Source: Excoecaria cochinchinensis (Eukaryota; Streptophyta; Magnoliopsida; Malpighiales; Euphorbiaceae). From it: a stretch of DNA of 64,000 nucleotides. The notes below the pieces were generated by a model, which saw nothing but the letters and a program-made list of their open reading frames with translations, ran no database searches and was not told the origin of the DNA. This document shows, piece by piece, positions 35,100-46,434 of this stretch (the first letter of the stretch is position 1; the number at the start of each line of letters is the position of its first letter). The stretch lies in the NCBI GenBank assembly GCA_947683425.1, contig CANTUQ010000050.1, positions 11,586,501 through 11,650,500 on the forward strand, in the 5' to 3' direction. The translations under genes and the position numbers were made by a program.

Positions 35100-35674
35100 T
35101 AGCCCGGCTCGGTATTCTTATGGCTCTCTCGGCTAGCGAACTATCGGTCAATTCTCCGATACTTATCATTTTATTTTGTTCGATTTTTGTCATATATCAT
35201 TGTACTTGACAAAATTTCAATAAAAGAAGTAATTCATGAAAACACAATGTCTCCAATGATTATCTGCGCTCGAATCGCTATGACTCGATTCAATATCACC
35301 GCCGACAGGGCGTACATTCAAAACACCGCCGACAGGGCGTCCATCCAATATCACTGCCGACAGGGCATACATTTAAAACACCGCCGACAGGGCGTACATT
35401 CTCATATCCAACTACGAAATATACTCTTGGCGCCCACTCGGTTATTATGCCATCAAATATTTTAAGACTTATATGTCGAAAGATATTCAGCTCGGTTAAA
35501 TCTACCAAGAAATTTTAATCTCATTGCTTATTGAAGAACTTGTTTAACCGAACAATCATAAGAATTTTGGTTCATTCAAGAGTTCATCGATCAAACTACG
35601 CATATACAAAGGGTTCGGCATACACAAACAAAAATAAAATATTCATTTCATTTAACGATTAAAGAATACACGGC
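35100..35674. other. Spacer between gag-pol and the reverse-strand gene (Tat element, unit 1)
   Basis: Non-coding, tail-to-tail spacer. AATAAA at 35219-35224 is a plausible poly(A) signal for the plus-strand transcript. Contains the tandem repeat at 35296-35401. Confidence 0.6.
35296..35401. repeat. Short tandem repeat in the Tat spacer, four copies (unit 1)
   Basis: Four imperfect copies of a 25-30-bp unit with core CCGCCGACAGGGCGTACATT. Tat-branch elements often carry such repeats downstream of pol; their role is not known to me. Confidence 0.85.
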
Positions 35675-37595
35675 TTATTCATCCGGATACACTTCGTCCA
35701 ACCAGGACCAATCCATATCCGGATGACGCTGCTTAACAGCATCGGATAACTTCTGACTAAATCCAAGACATTTATCAACAGCCAGCTCCACTGACTGGTA
35801 CTCAAGCTCTGAAAATTTTTCCTCCGCCTCAGCCTTGCCTTTCTTCGCGTCGTCAAGCTTGGCTCGGAGATTTGCCGCCTCGATATCCTTTTCGGAAATC
35901 TTCTGCTTGGCTTCGGCTATATTCTTCTCCATCTCAGCCTGAAGATTTGCCACTTTCTTCTAAAGATCAGATACTTCATTTAGGGCTTCGGCGGCCTTAT
36001 CCTCAGCTTCCTGGGCTCTTTTTTCGGCATCCTGCAGCTTACCCTCTGCAACATTCGCCCTGAGGCGCTGCCCGGCAACCGACTTTGCCTCTCGGTTACA
36101 CATCCTTATCAAATTATTCATCTTGGCGATCACAGCACCACTAAGGATGGAAGCCTGTATGGAGTGCAAACTTTAATCAAGGGAGAAAATCAATACCTAA
36201 CAAACAAATGAGACCTCGGCAATAATTACCTGCACTTGATGCCTCTTAAGGGCTTCGCCCAGGTCGTCAGCTTTCCAGAGCAGCAAGGGGTTGATGCTCC
36301 TTGGGACGCAGGATAGGATATGGATGAAGTTGCAGAAGATGGGATTGTCTTCAGAATAGTTTCTCCCTCCTCTCTCCAAATATCGCAGATCTCCTCGGCA
36401 AGAGCCCTCATATCCCTCTTCATGGGTCGGGGATTCGACGACCCCGCCGTATCACAAAATACAGGAGATGGATGGGGATTTGACGACCCGGCCTCAGCAT
36501 CAGACACTGGAGAGTGCGGTCCGGGAGGAGTCCGCAGATCAACTTGCGGAATTGTCGTGGGTGGAGTCCGAGGCAAGGGACCCTCAGGGGCAGCATTAGG
36601 ATCAGTGTCGTGGTGGTCAGGTCCGGAGATATTATGTTCAGGGACCTCGGGTGGAACCTCTGGGGCAGGCTCGGACGAGGCTGATTTTCCTGCTTTTTTC
36701 TGCCTCTTCGCCCTCATCATCTCCACCATGCTCGGCCTCTCAGTGCGCTTCATTTCTGCAACAAACCGAACAATGAGAAAATATTAGAACAAGGGAATAA
36801 TTTTTAGAATATACCTCTTTGGCGCGGTCGAGATGATTCGATTCGGATAGACCCTATCGTCAGTTGGTCTTTAATGTCGACTTTGGCTTGCGCGAGTGCT
36901 CTCCATTGGGCCAAGGTTTCTTCCTCCTGGTCGGTAAGAAAGATCGGATCATCATTCTTATTGGTATACCGACCCCATGTTGTTGGGAACTTGAATTTTT
37001 CATCGCTCTCAATGATGAAAAAGCGGTTCTTCCAGTTCTTTAGGGACTCCGGGTTGCCGTGGAAAACCCCATAACCGGCCCTGGCCTGCACATAATTATG
37101 GTCCTCTGTTGACACACGAAGACCGACCACATGAGTAACTCGGAAAAGCCTCACGGTCAAAGGTATCTCGTTCTCCGCTGCCCATATCTGTAAAGCAGAG
37201 ATTGTGCGCCAAGCATTCGGATGAATCTGACCCATGGTCAACCCGTAATGGTTCAATAGCTCGGTTTCGAAGTTTGTTGGAGGGATGCTCATGCCGGCCT
37301 CGAAGTCAGCCTCATACACCACTATCTTTTTCTTGCTGTTGTAGGTGGCGTTAGCTCGGACTTGAGGTCCGGGTGCCCGAACAATAAGGCTCTCCGGAAT
37401 CCCATGCTTCTCCTGCAATTCTGCCAATTCATTGCTCCGGATAGCCGAGCTAATGCTCCCAACTCGGGGGTTCCTTCTTGTTTCTTTCCTCCTTGGTGGT
37501 ATTGGTTGACTAGGACCGGGAATTTCAGTTATGTCTTCGTGCTCAAGGCCTTCTTCCACTCTCTGCCTCTCTGGAGAACTCTCGAGATCACTCAT
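35675..37595 (-). pseudogene. Reverse-strand three-exon gene of the Tat element, broken (unit 1)
   Basis: Predicted exons on the minus strand: 37595-36815, 36755-36230 and 36154-35675, with GT/AG introns of 59 and 75 bp. Exon 1 (MSDLESSPERQR...) contains MGQIHPNAWRTISALQIW and FHGNPESLKNWKNRFFII, the pattern of the plant 'putative gypsy type transposon' domain (Pfam PF04195, from memory). Exon 2 is Pro-rich and basic at its start (MMRAKRQKK); exon 3 is an Ala/Glu/Lys coiled coil. This copy has a one-base deletion in a C run (36366-36368, three C against four in unit 2) and TAG in exon 3 (plus-strand 35960-35962). Function unknown; antisense genes here are known from Tat-branch elements such as maize Grande. 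Confidence 0.75.
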
Positions 37596-37801
37596 TCTAA
37601 AAAGGTAAAGTATAAGAAGACAAAGTACAAACCTGTATTGGAGGAGATCTGGATGAAGCTTCGAGAGATAGTAGCAGATCAGAAGCAAAGAGGAAAGGGG
37701 GATTTGTGTAAACTGGAAGTTGCAAATTTAGAAGAAGATGATGAATGCTAAAACGCAGCAAAATCTCCAAAGAAAGCGAAAATGAGAATGAACAGGGGAA
37801 G

Positions 37802-37810
37802 TATTTATAG
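37802..37810 (-). promoter_or_regulatory. TATA box of the reverse-strand gene (Tat element, unit 1)
   Basis: CTATAAATA on the minus strand (37810-37802), 207 bp upstream of the ATG at 37595, in the expected orientation. Suggests that the reverse-strand gene is driven by its own internal promoter. Confidence 0.6.
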
Positions 37811-38064
37811 AAGGCGAAGACCAATTAAGGGATAACAGCTGGCGATCGATAATTGGGGCTGTGGGAAGATAATTAGTATCTGCACGGTAACCTAAGGGAC
37901 GCCCTCATCATAACGCCTGACATTACTGCTGGATCACAGCTAACGAGGAGATCTTTCGCGTGTTTCGATGGATCACGCGCACAGTAATCATCAGCGTGGA
38001 ATGGTCTAAAAGCACGCGCTGGTAAGTCGTTTGGTATTGATCTCATGACATAAATGTCATCTCT

Positions 38065-38076
38065 TGGGGGGGGACT
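38065..38076 (+). other. Polypurine tract of the Tat element (unit 1)
   Basis: TTGGGGGGGGA just before the 3' LTR start at 38079; separated from it by CTTA. Confidence 0.6.
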
Positions 38077-38078
38077 TA

Positions 38079-38590
38079 TGATATCCGAACTCTCTACTCC
38101 GAGGATCGGCTAGATTTCTCCGAGCACAGCACTCCTGCCGAGCTCTTAGCTTGTGAGGCTTTATAGCAGGGCTCGCCCGGACATAGGTCATGATAACAGT
38201 CCGGCACTCGATAACAGTTCGGTCACCGATCATGGTAAGCAATAATTAACGAATATTTCCAGAAATGATGCAGATCTTGACCTCCCAAGGATGGAAAGTA
38301 CCAAGAATCTCTCAGCAAATCTGCCTAAATGGGAAATCAAGCATCAATCAAGGGATGAAGGTGATTTTCTCCTATTCAAGAGATTATCTCCTATTTCATA
38401 CAGCTCTATATAAAGGAAACAACCAGGTACATTGTTCTCTCTAATTTTTGATAATAGAAAGAAAGCTTTTACTTGGCCGATAAACTGACTTGATCGTCGG
38501 AGTCTCCCCTGTCGGAACACCCGACGGTTTTGTGGTTCTTTTCAGGTAACTCAAGCGAAGGACAATCGGAGAACTTTCACTTTGTCATCA
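38079..38590 (+). repeat. Tat element 3' LTR (unit 1)
   Basis: 512 bp, nearly identical to the 5' LTR. Followed by GATAT. Confidence 0.93.
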
Positions 38591-38595
38591 GATAT

Positions 38596-40070
38596 GAAGA
38601 CTAAATTTTGAAGCTTTTAGTTTTGGTGTAGAGCTGGACTTTGTCGGAGTAAATTATTGGCAAAGCTGGTAGGTGAGAAGAACGCGGTATTGCCTCTGAC
38701 ATGAACTACTATGCTTAAGTTAAACAGTAGTGGAAACTGGAAAAGGAAGCCGCTGCAACATTTTCGTAATTATATCCGTCTTTTTCCTACAATTTTATCA
38801 ATTTCAGCCCAACCTATGCCGTGTTAACTGCCAATGCAATTTTCCATAAAAGTCTTGACCTCACCCAAAAGTTTTTTTACTTTTTTTTTTTGGAAAATTA
38901 TATGTAAGCATGCTCCCTCCCTCCTATGTTTTTATCCATTTTTATATTTCACATATATCAAGATATCGTAATTATTATGATTGGTAGATAAGAAAATTTC
39001 TCTGATTTTTTATAATATCCCTTCTAAATATAGGATGAGTGATTAAATATTATTGAAATTATAAACATAATAGTTAATAAAATAACATGAAAAAATTAAA
39101 TTGCAATTAACAAGATAACATTAAATAAAGATATAAAAGATAATTTATAGATTAACTATAATATAAAAAAAAGGCAAATAGACAATATTTTAGAACATAC
39201 TGAAAAGAAAATATTGACTAAAATCATATGACGGAGATAATATATTTATATATATAAACTACATATTTACTCTCAAACTATATAACAAGGTTCAAATTTA
39301 CTCTCAAATTTTCATAATTGCTTATATTTATCCTTTTCTTTAATGGAATTTCAAATCAGCACATAAAATATAACGTGGCAAATAAAATGTTCCATGTACG
39401 ATGCCATGTAGCTTACATGTATTTGTATCGGCTTGGAAAGTAAAAGTTTACCTTTTTAATTATGCGAAATAGTACAAATTTATCTTTAAATTATACAAAT
39501 GTTATAAATTTACCCTTAAATTATACAAAATCGTTACTCTTAACTTGTGTTGGCTTTGAATTTGCGGAATGTCCTCCATACTATGCTTAAAATCCTGTAC
39601 TTGCACGGATTTAGCATATAGATTAGTGGGGAATTTGCATGTAATGAACGACCACTCACAGAAGTCGTCAAATAAACTCACACATATGATCATGTATATA
39701 TTCATAAATTCAACATTTAATTCCACATATAAAATTTAATCAAATAGCAATATTCATCTAATTTTTTTTTCGCAATTACTGTCATGTGTCTATCTGTTAC
39801 CGTTAATCATATAAAGATTTCTTTATACAATTTAAACAATTTTCTTGTTCATATTCAACTAAATTCATTTGTTCATATCAACATAATACTATGCTTACAC
39901 CATTTCAAATCATTTTACCTTTGTGCTTGCAAGTATTATATACACAGTTTTACTTAAGCATACATTTATATTTTACATACTTTTATTTACATGCAAACAT
40001 TTATATCTATATAGCTATGTATTCCTATTGGTCCTGTCATGTAACACAAATTAACTATCAGAAATAGATA
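38596..40070. other. AT-rich intergenic DNA (unit 1)
   Basis: Former upstream flank of the receptor kinase before the Tat insertion. No gene or transposon end recognised; a minus-strand ORF at 39502-39726 looks like chance. Confidence 0.5.
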
Positions 40071-40080
40071 CTCTAACATT

Positions 40081-40600
40081 GGGTTGATTTCACTCACGGT
40101 CACTCAACTTATCACTTATCGCGCAAAAATAACCGACTTTTTTTTCTTACTTAAATGTCACTGAACTTTTAACATTTTTTCAAAAAAGTCATTTTGACCG
40201 GAATCCGGTGAGGACTCTCGCCGGATTGATGACATAGCATGCCATGTCAGAAACTATATATCGTTTAACAATATCTACAACAAATGCTACATCTAAATCA
40301 ATTTCACTTACGGTCACTAAACTTATCATTTGTCGCGCAAAAGTAACAAATTTTCTTTTTTTCCAACTTAAATGTTACTGAACTTCTAATATTTTTTTTA
40401 AAAAAGTCATATATTTACTATTCGTTGCCACATGTCATATGCCATGTCATCAATCCGGTAAGGGTTCTCGCCGGATTCCGGTCAACATGACTTTTTTGCA
40501 AAAATGTTAGAAGTTCAGTGACATTTAAGTAAGAAAAAAAAAGTCGGTTACTTTTGTGCGATAAGTGATAAGTTGAGTGACCATGAGTGAAATTGACCCC
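40081..40600. mobile_element. MULE-type MITE, 520 bp (unit 1)
   Basis: Ends GGGTTGATTTCACTCACGGT and its inverse near 40600 (ATGAGTGAAATTGACCCC). Target duplication CTCTAACATT at 40071-40080 and 40601-40610. Long arms of well over 100 bp pair, including CGCCGGATT and TTCAGTGACATTTAAGT. Same family as 43157-43650 and related to the MITE in the Tekay LTR (15279-15713). No coding capacity. Confidence 0.9.
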
Positions 40601-40682
40601 CTCTAACATTTATCGTCAAATATTCATATACTGTCATCACATAAGCTATCATATGTTCATATACTCACATATCTTTCATCTT

Positions 40683-42588
40683 CACTACAAGAAAATCGCA
40701 TATTAGAGATGGAAAATAGAGACGAAATTCCGTCTCTAAACCCAAATAGCGACGGACACATACTATCTCTATTTTGGCCGTTGCTAATTTTAGCGACCGA
40801 AAATTTTTGTCGCTATTTTTAGAGACGGAAATTTTTTTTCCATTTCTATTTTTAGAGACGAAAAATAAATTTTGTGTCTCTAATTTTAGAGATGGAAACT
40901 ATTTTTCGTTCTCTAATTTTAGAGATGAAAACTATAAATTAGAGACGGAAAACAAATTTCCGTCTCTATTTTTATAGACGAAAAATATTTTTCCGTCTCT
41001 ATTTTTTAAAGTTTTTTTTAATATATATAACAGTAAATAATAATAAAATTATAATTGCCAAAATTACTATAATGAAACAAGTATTAATTAAAATAAGTAG
41101 ATTTTATAAAAATGTAATTAATAATGTATTAATATATATATAATTTAGTAATACTACAAATAAACGTACGTAGTAAAACAAATTAGAACACTAACTAAGC
41201 TGGGGGGTAAATATGGATGATCAGCCGATGGTGCTTGCATATTATCAGGTAATTTTCGGCTAATGAAATCCTCTAACCTATTAATACGACTCATCAACAT
41301 GTCGACTGTGCTACGAAGCTCAATGACCTCATTACTAGTTGCTACACGCCTACTAGCCATAGCTGTAGAGGATGAGGAGGAATGCGAATAGCAAGTATTC
41401 GCATAAGAACCCAAACCGAAAACCCATCCACGGCAGTCCCTATAGCGCCAGCTGCCTCATAAAATACCCGAGCATGGTCCACATTCTCAGGATCAGCTTG
41501 CTGACTTTGAAAACTCTCTAGTACCCGCTCCTGTAACAAAAATTATTCGAATGTTATTTAGTACTAAAATAAAACTAAGAAAATTTAAAAAAAATAATAA
41601 TAAATTGTAAAATTAACATACATGAACTTGTCTAGCTCGGTCGCTGATGAACGTTACACCGTCATGATTTCTCGTATGTGTATGAAAAAACAACTCATGA
41701 GAATAAGGTGTCCTGCCCATAGTAGACTCCTGTAAACAACTTATAGGTTAATAAAATTTGGACATAATTTTTCTTAAATTTATAACAAACCTACTGTATA
41801 AAAACCACAAAGTACTTATATGTTACTATTTGAATGCCAACCAAATACAATTCTAACTCCTGACACAATAACACTTGTACATAGATTAATAAAATTTCAG
41901 CAGAAATTTCCCCAAATTTGTAGCAAACCTCTTGTATAAATTCCACAAAAATACTTATATATTACTATTTTAATGCCAACCAAATACAATTCTAACTCCT
42001 GATACTATAACACTTGCATATAGGTTAATAAAATTTCGACAGAATTTCCTCTAAATTTGTAGCAAACCTCCTTTTTAAGCATAAAAAAAATACATTTATA
42101 TTTCTATTCTCCACCATCAAAATCTATTTCAAACTCCTTACATAATATTTTTTCCATCCTCTTTTATTCAATCAAATATTTGGCCTATTATCAAGAGTTG
42201 CAGTTATTGCAATAAAAAAACTCTTAATGCACAAATTAGTTGCATTTATTGCAATAAAGAGTTGCATTTATAAAGTCAGATATTTAAATACTTACAAGTC
42301 TGTCAACATGCTCACGATGGGATAATGTTCCTTCAGTATGTAAGGAAACACTAACTCTCTCCGGTCCTCCCAGCCTATTAGTAGAATTCCGATCGGCAAT
42401 AGAAAGGGCCTCAGTTGATGACCAGTACTACATCTAATTTGCCCAAATGTCTTCATTTACATACCGTGGCTGTTCACTTTTAGCGTGCATCTTGTTAAGC
42501 ATGTCTTTGTAACGTACACGGGCCCGATTCTCCCATACAGCGTACACAATGTGATCAACCGTAGAATCCCAATAAAAAGCTTTCTGAG
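40683..42588. mobile_element. CACTA (En/Spm) transposon terminus, cut by the duplication junction (unit 1)
   Basis: Starts with CACTACAAGAAAATCGC at 40683, the classic plant CACTA end. The next 320 bp hold many direct and inverted copies of TAGAGACGGAAA, the subterminal transposase-binding repeats. A minus-strand transposase gene follows. The other end is absent: the element stops at the unit junction (42588/42589), where the hAT terminus of unit 2 begins. Confidence 0.88.
41195..42588 (-). pseudogene. CACTA transposase-associated gene (Transposase_24, Ptta/En/Spm), 3' part (unit 1)
   Basis: Minus-strand exons in order: KAFYWDSTVDHIVYAVWENRARVRYKDMLNK with a Trp-rich end (42588-42434), then RNSTNRLGGPERVSVSLHTEGTLSHREHVDRL (about 42395-42300), TMGRTPYSHELFFHTH…TFISDRARQVH (about 41735-41625), and ERVLESFQSQQADPENVDHARVFYEA (41539-41450) to ASRRVATSNEVIELRSTVDMLMSRINRLEDFI (41350-41195). 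This is the C-terminal half of the plant Ptta/En/Spm family protein. TAG interrupts it near 42430 and a frameshift lies near 41,420. The 5' half is lost at the duplication junction. Confidence 0.75.
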
Positions 42589-42763
42589 GGTCTTTTCGGT
42601 CGGGTTTGAATTTTGGGAGTTTTAACTCGATCCGACACAAAATATTTGAAATTTGCAAACCCGACCCGAATCCCCCGGATCCCGAACAACCCTACTTAAA
42701 TTGATATTTCAGGTCAGATTGTTCGGGTTAATCGAGTCGGTTCGGGTTTTGCACACCCCTAAC
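42589..42763. mobile_element. Right terminus of an hAT-type element (unit 2)
   Basis: Same sequence as 20815-20990 with several substitutions; begins exactly at the junction with the CACTA transposase gene of unit 1. Confidence 0.5.
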
Positions 42764-43002
42764 TAAAATATTTTCATATAAAGCTATTAATACTAGTTTA
42801 AGCATTGATCTTCTATTGGAAATTCAGCTCCCTAGATGTTTGCTCTAGCTCTAATACTTGAATGTCTAAATAAACTGAGGAAAGAGGTGAGTGGGAATTA
42901 CTCTTATAAACCAACAAATTAATCTTTTGTGCCTTGAAAATATTTGTTGGCGAGCTAGTTGCAAATTGCCAGTTTTTGTTTCTAATATGCAACAAAATTC
43001 AG

Positions 43003-44608
43003 GGTTCAGTTTTATGCTCCATCCTTTGATCACAGTGTTATAGACCCTGTTCAAGATGATATCTTTGTTAGCCTTCAGTAAGTAATTGAAATCTCACATT
43101 CATAAATCCCTGTTCTAATAGATTTCGATAAATGATAAGCACTCACGTAATGGAATGGGTTGATTTCACTAACGGTCACTCAACTTATCACTTATCGCGC
43201 AAACGTAACCAACTTTTTTTTTCTTACTTAAATGTCACTGAACTTTTAATATTTTTGCAAAAAAGTAATGTTGACCGGAATCCGGTGAGAACTATTGCCG
43301 GATTGATGATATGGCATACCATGTCAGAAACTACATGTCGTTTAACAATATTTCCAACAAATGCTACATCTAAATCAATTTCACTCACGGTCACTAAATT
43401 TATCATTTATCGCGCAAAAATAACCAATTTTCTTTTTTTCCAACTTAAATGTTACTGAACTTCTAACATTTTTGCAAAAAAGTCATATATTTACTACTCG
43501 TTGTCACGTGTCATATACTATGTCATCAATTCGACAAGAGTTCTCGCCGGATTCCGGTCAACATGACTTTTTTTAAAAAATGTTAGAAGTTCAGTGACAT
43601 ACTTTTGTGCGATAAGTGATAAGTTGAGTGACCATGAGTGAAATTGACCCTAATGGAATGGGGTACCTAAAAAAAGCTACGAGGAAAAGTGGAGTGACCT
43701 TACTAGCCACAGGCGCAGGCATAGTCAAGCAATTGAATTGAGATGTTAATCATGTCACTAATACATGTGAACACTGTTTGCACTCTTGGAACTTGTTAAT
43801 GTTGCAACAGAGGTGAAATCTCCTTCTCATTCTAATTGAAATTATAACGAAAAATCCACACAATAAAGGTTAATGATTTAGTCTGTGATTTGACATCGAG
43901 CTTATTTTGTTTCAATATCCAGGCACAAAGTGATCATAGTTGAAGGAAATTATCTGTTCCTGGAAGAAAGGGTTTGGAAGGATATATCATCTGTGTTTGA
44001 TGAGAAGTGGTAAGGATTACTTTCATGTTTGACATTTTTTTTAATGGTGAAAATCAGAAAATGAAGATTCTGAAATTTTTAGAGCGGTCTTTATACGCTT
44101 ACTATATATATCTCTGTTACAATTTAAGTTTTGTTGCTGGAGGCTTCTGTCTTTTAATTTGGTTGAGTGTTGCTAAATCGAACATATCAATTTTCTGCCT
44201 TGAGAGTGCTTCAGGCTTTCAACTTAATTTTGGGCTTCTTCATGTGTTATTTTGATCTCATGATGTTGACAGTCTATACTGTCAATTGCCATATTAGTGC
44301 TTCTTTCTGGTTATCTTCTTTTTTCATTATGCCCCTTGACTACTTATTTTGAATTGTCAACCCAGATTCACACTTAATAGCTTATTTACAAACTATTTAT
44401 TCTGTCTCCTTTATGTTTTGAACTCTACTTTGTGATGGAAAATAAAAGCCTAATATATTCTTTCCTTTAGTTAATAAGTTAAATTATCTTGTACTATTCT
44501 GTTTATAAGTTTGTTCGCCAAATTTTGATTTTGTTTCTCCCAAATGCAGACCTTGTTATCAAGTCAAAGAGAAATGCAGACTTAGTAATCAAGTCTATTA
44601 GTCTCTGA
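43003..44608 (+). pseudogene. Phosphoribulokinase/uridine-kinase-like gene remnant (unit 2)
   Basis: Exon remnants at 43003-43077 (APSFDHSVIDPVQDDIF), 43923-44009 (HKVIIVEGNYLFLEERVWK) and about 44538-44608 (NADLVIKSI, TGA). As in unit 1, the P-loop exon and the exon before the terminal piece are absent. The MITE at 43157-43650 sits in the intron between the first two remnants. The acceptor before the second exon reads ATCCAG here, ATGCAG in unit 1; both keep AG. Confidence 0.7.
43157..43650. mobile_element. MULE-type MITE, 494 bp, present only in unit 2
   Basis: Ends GGGTTGATTTCACTAACGGT and its inverse ATGAGTGAAATTGACCC. Perfect 9-bp target duplication TAATGGAAT at 43148-43156 and 43651-43659. 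Unit 1 has the single uninterrupted site (TAATGGAAT at 21374-21382). Same family as 40081-40600, slightly shorter. Confidence 0.95.
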
Positions 44609-45508
44609 AATTTTACCGACTTAACTGCAAGAGGGGAGAAATAAGCCTTGGATTGATTGAATTTGGGTTTCTTGCACCGAGTTTAACAAACAAAGGTGAT
44701 TTCTTCTTATTTTCATTGCATACCTCTTCTGTATACAAGTTAAAGATATAAATGAATTATGAAAGGAATTTTAAGTTATTAATGCATTTAGAATTCAAGA
44801 AGTGTAAACAAGTAACTGTAGTTATCATTCAAGAATTAAGTTTTTAATGATTTTGGCTTCAATTGCAGTTGTCATCATATATTGACTATGGTTGGTGAAG
44901 CATTTGAAATTAGTCATGTGCTTGGTTAAATTTGTTTATCAGGTTATTGCTCTATTTATGAGGCTGAATGTTTGAATCTTACCTTTATAGTTCTTTTAAA
45001 TTTTAGTTACAATGAGATTGCTTTTTTACTGCACATAAATTTCAGTAATTATTAGTTTTAGATTTATTGTGTACAGTTTTATATATTCAGAAAATTGAGA
45101 CTGTTTGTATATTTTTTTTTAATATAGTTTGCAATTTTTATTTAATTTGTAAATATATTGAAAAAAAAGGAAAATTTGCAGTTTTTTCAAAATAAAATGC
45201 AATTTATAATTTAATATAATTATTGTCTTGTTTATTATTTTATTTTATACAAATTTAAAAAGGTAGAGATTCGAAAAAATAAAAAAAAGATAAATATATA
45301 TTAACTATTTTAAAACCGTCCCATACCATTGTTAAGTCATAATGGATTGGATTGGTTTTTAACAAATAAACCACACATCTTTGTAGTTTGTACATATTAA
45401 GTTGGACAAAATTGATTTCACTTTTTACCCAACCCAACTCATGAACGATCCTAATTATAAGGAGGAAGAAAATAATGCAAATTAAAAGATAAATACTTAT
45501 AAGGCATT
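44609..45508. other. AT-rich intergenic DNA (unit 2)
   Basis: Copy of 22337-23236. No gene seen. Confidence 0.6.
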
Positions 45509-46434
45509 TCATCTGGGTCCTGATAGAAGAAATGGCAATAATATAGTTGTGGATGCTTCTCTTCTTATTGCTTCAACCGTTTCTGGATTTTGAATCTGAT
45601 AGTCTAGGTTTGTTTCCACTTCCATTGTACCTTCTAGAACCTTGACAACCTCTGCCATGGAAGGTCTTCTTGTGTGATTACTTTGCAAGCACCAAAGTGC
45701 AATTCTCATTATCTCCACAGCTTCTGACTTATTCTCAATGCTAGGTTCGACTATTTCAAGCAATTGACCCTGCTGTGCTTTTGTCATGAAAATGGGTAGC
45801 AAATGAATAAATTCCTCAGGCTTAGACCTATCTATGTTTTTCCTTCCGCAAACTACTTCCATCACAACTATGCCAAAGCTATAAACATCTGCCTTCTCTG
45901 TTGCGATTGAGTGAAACAATTCAGGAGCCATATAACCAGGAGTTCCTCTCATTGTAGTAGGATCCACTCGGCTTTGACCCCTTTCAATAAACCTTGACAA
46001 CCCGAAATCTGATATCTTAACATGCAGGTCCGAGTCCAACAATATGTTTTGCGGTTTGATATCCAAATGCACAATTCTCTGCCTACAATCATCATGTAGA
46101 TAGGCGAGCCCCTTGGCTATTTCTAGGATGATTTTCCTTCTTGTTTGCCAGTCTAGAGGTGGTCGTTGACGTTTATGGAAAATACAACTGTCCAAGGACC
46201 CATTACACATTAACTCATAAACTAAAAGCCTATGCTGTTTTTCAGCACAGAAGCCAATTAGCCTTACCAAGTTGTTATGGTGAATGCTTCCTATAGAGTT
46301 CACCTCAGCCAAGAATTCCTTTTTCCCTTGTCCTAAAGGCTCCAACTTCTTCACTGCAATTTTCTGTTGGCTTTGCAGGCTTCCTTCGAAAACAGACCCA
46401 AAGCCTCCTTTTCCAAGCTTATTCTTGAAATCCC
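45509..46434 (-). pseudogene. SD2-5-type receptor-like kinase, kinase-domain half (unit 2)
   Basis: Amino-acid sequence identical to the unit 1 copy, with the same GKGGFGSV loop, HLD catalytic loop, DFG and APE motifs. Split by the unit 2 copia copy (46435-50980). The LTR-borne in-frame ATG is at 46445-46447. Absence of any protein difference between units over 312 codons contrasts with the changes seen in the flanking kinase-like remnant. Confidence 0.9.

Larger units (their letters stand above)
29195..38590 (+). mobile_element. Complete Tat-lineage Ty3/gypsy retrotransposon, 9,396 bp (unit 1)
   Basis: 512-bp LTRs (29195-29706 and 38079-38590), TGATATCC...GTCATCA, and target duplication GATAT at 29190-29194 and 38591-38595. 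One LTR difference was seen (29380 region, TTTCTAG against TTTCCAG), so the insertion is young. Order: LTR, gag-pol, a repeat-bearing spacer, a reverse-strand gene, polypurine tract, LTR. A second RNase H after RT marks the Tat (Retand/Ogre-like) branch. gag-pol is open; the reverse-strand gene is broken in this copy. Confidence 0.95.
20815..42588. repeat. Tandem segmental duplication, unit 1 (21,774 bp)
   Basis: Every feature from 20815 onward recurs at an offset of 21,774 bp, rising to 22,272-22,274 bp after a 503-bp MITE insertion in unit 2. The shared block starts GGTCTTTTCGGTCGGG at 20815 and at 42589. Both copies carry the same kinase, copia, Tat gypsy, MITE and CACTA segments with identical insertion points. 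From about 22,100 on, the units look nearly identical by eye. Assembly duplication of two haplotypes cannot be excluded from sequence alone. Confidence 0.93.

Noticed and set aside
35296..35401. CRISPR-like array
   Set aside because: Repeats are imperfect, only four copies, no unique equal-length spacers, and the context is a plant retrotransposon.
37362..37751. Plus-strand ORF of 129 codons over the reverse-strand Tat gene
   Set aside because: Lies opposite exon 1, which has a recognisable domain and splice signals; the plus-strand frame has no known motif.
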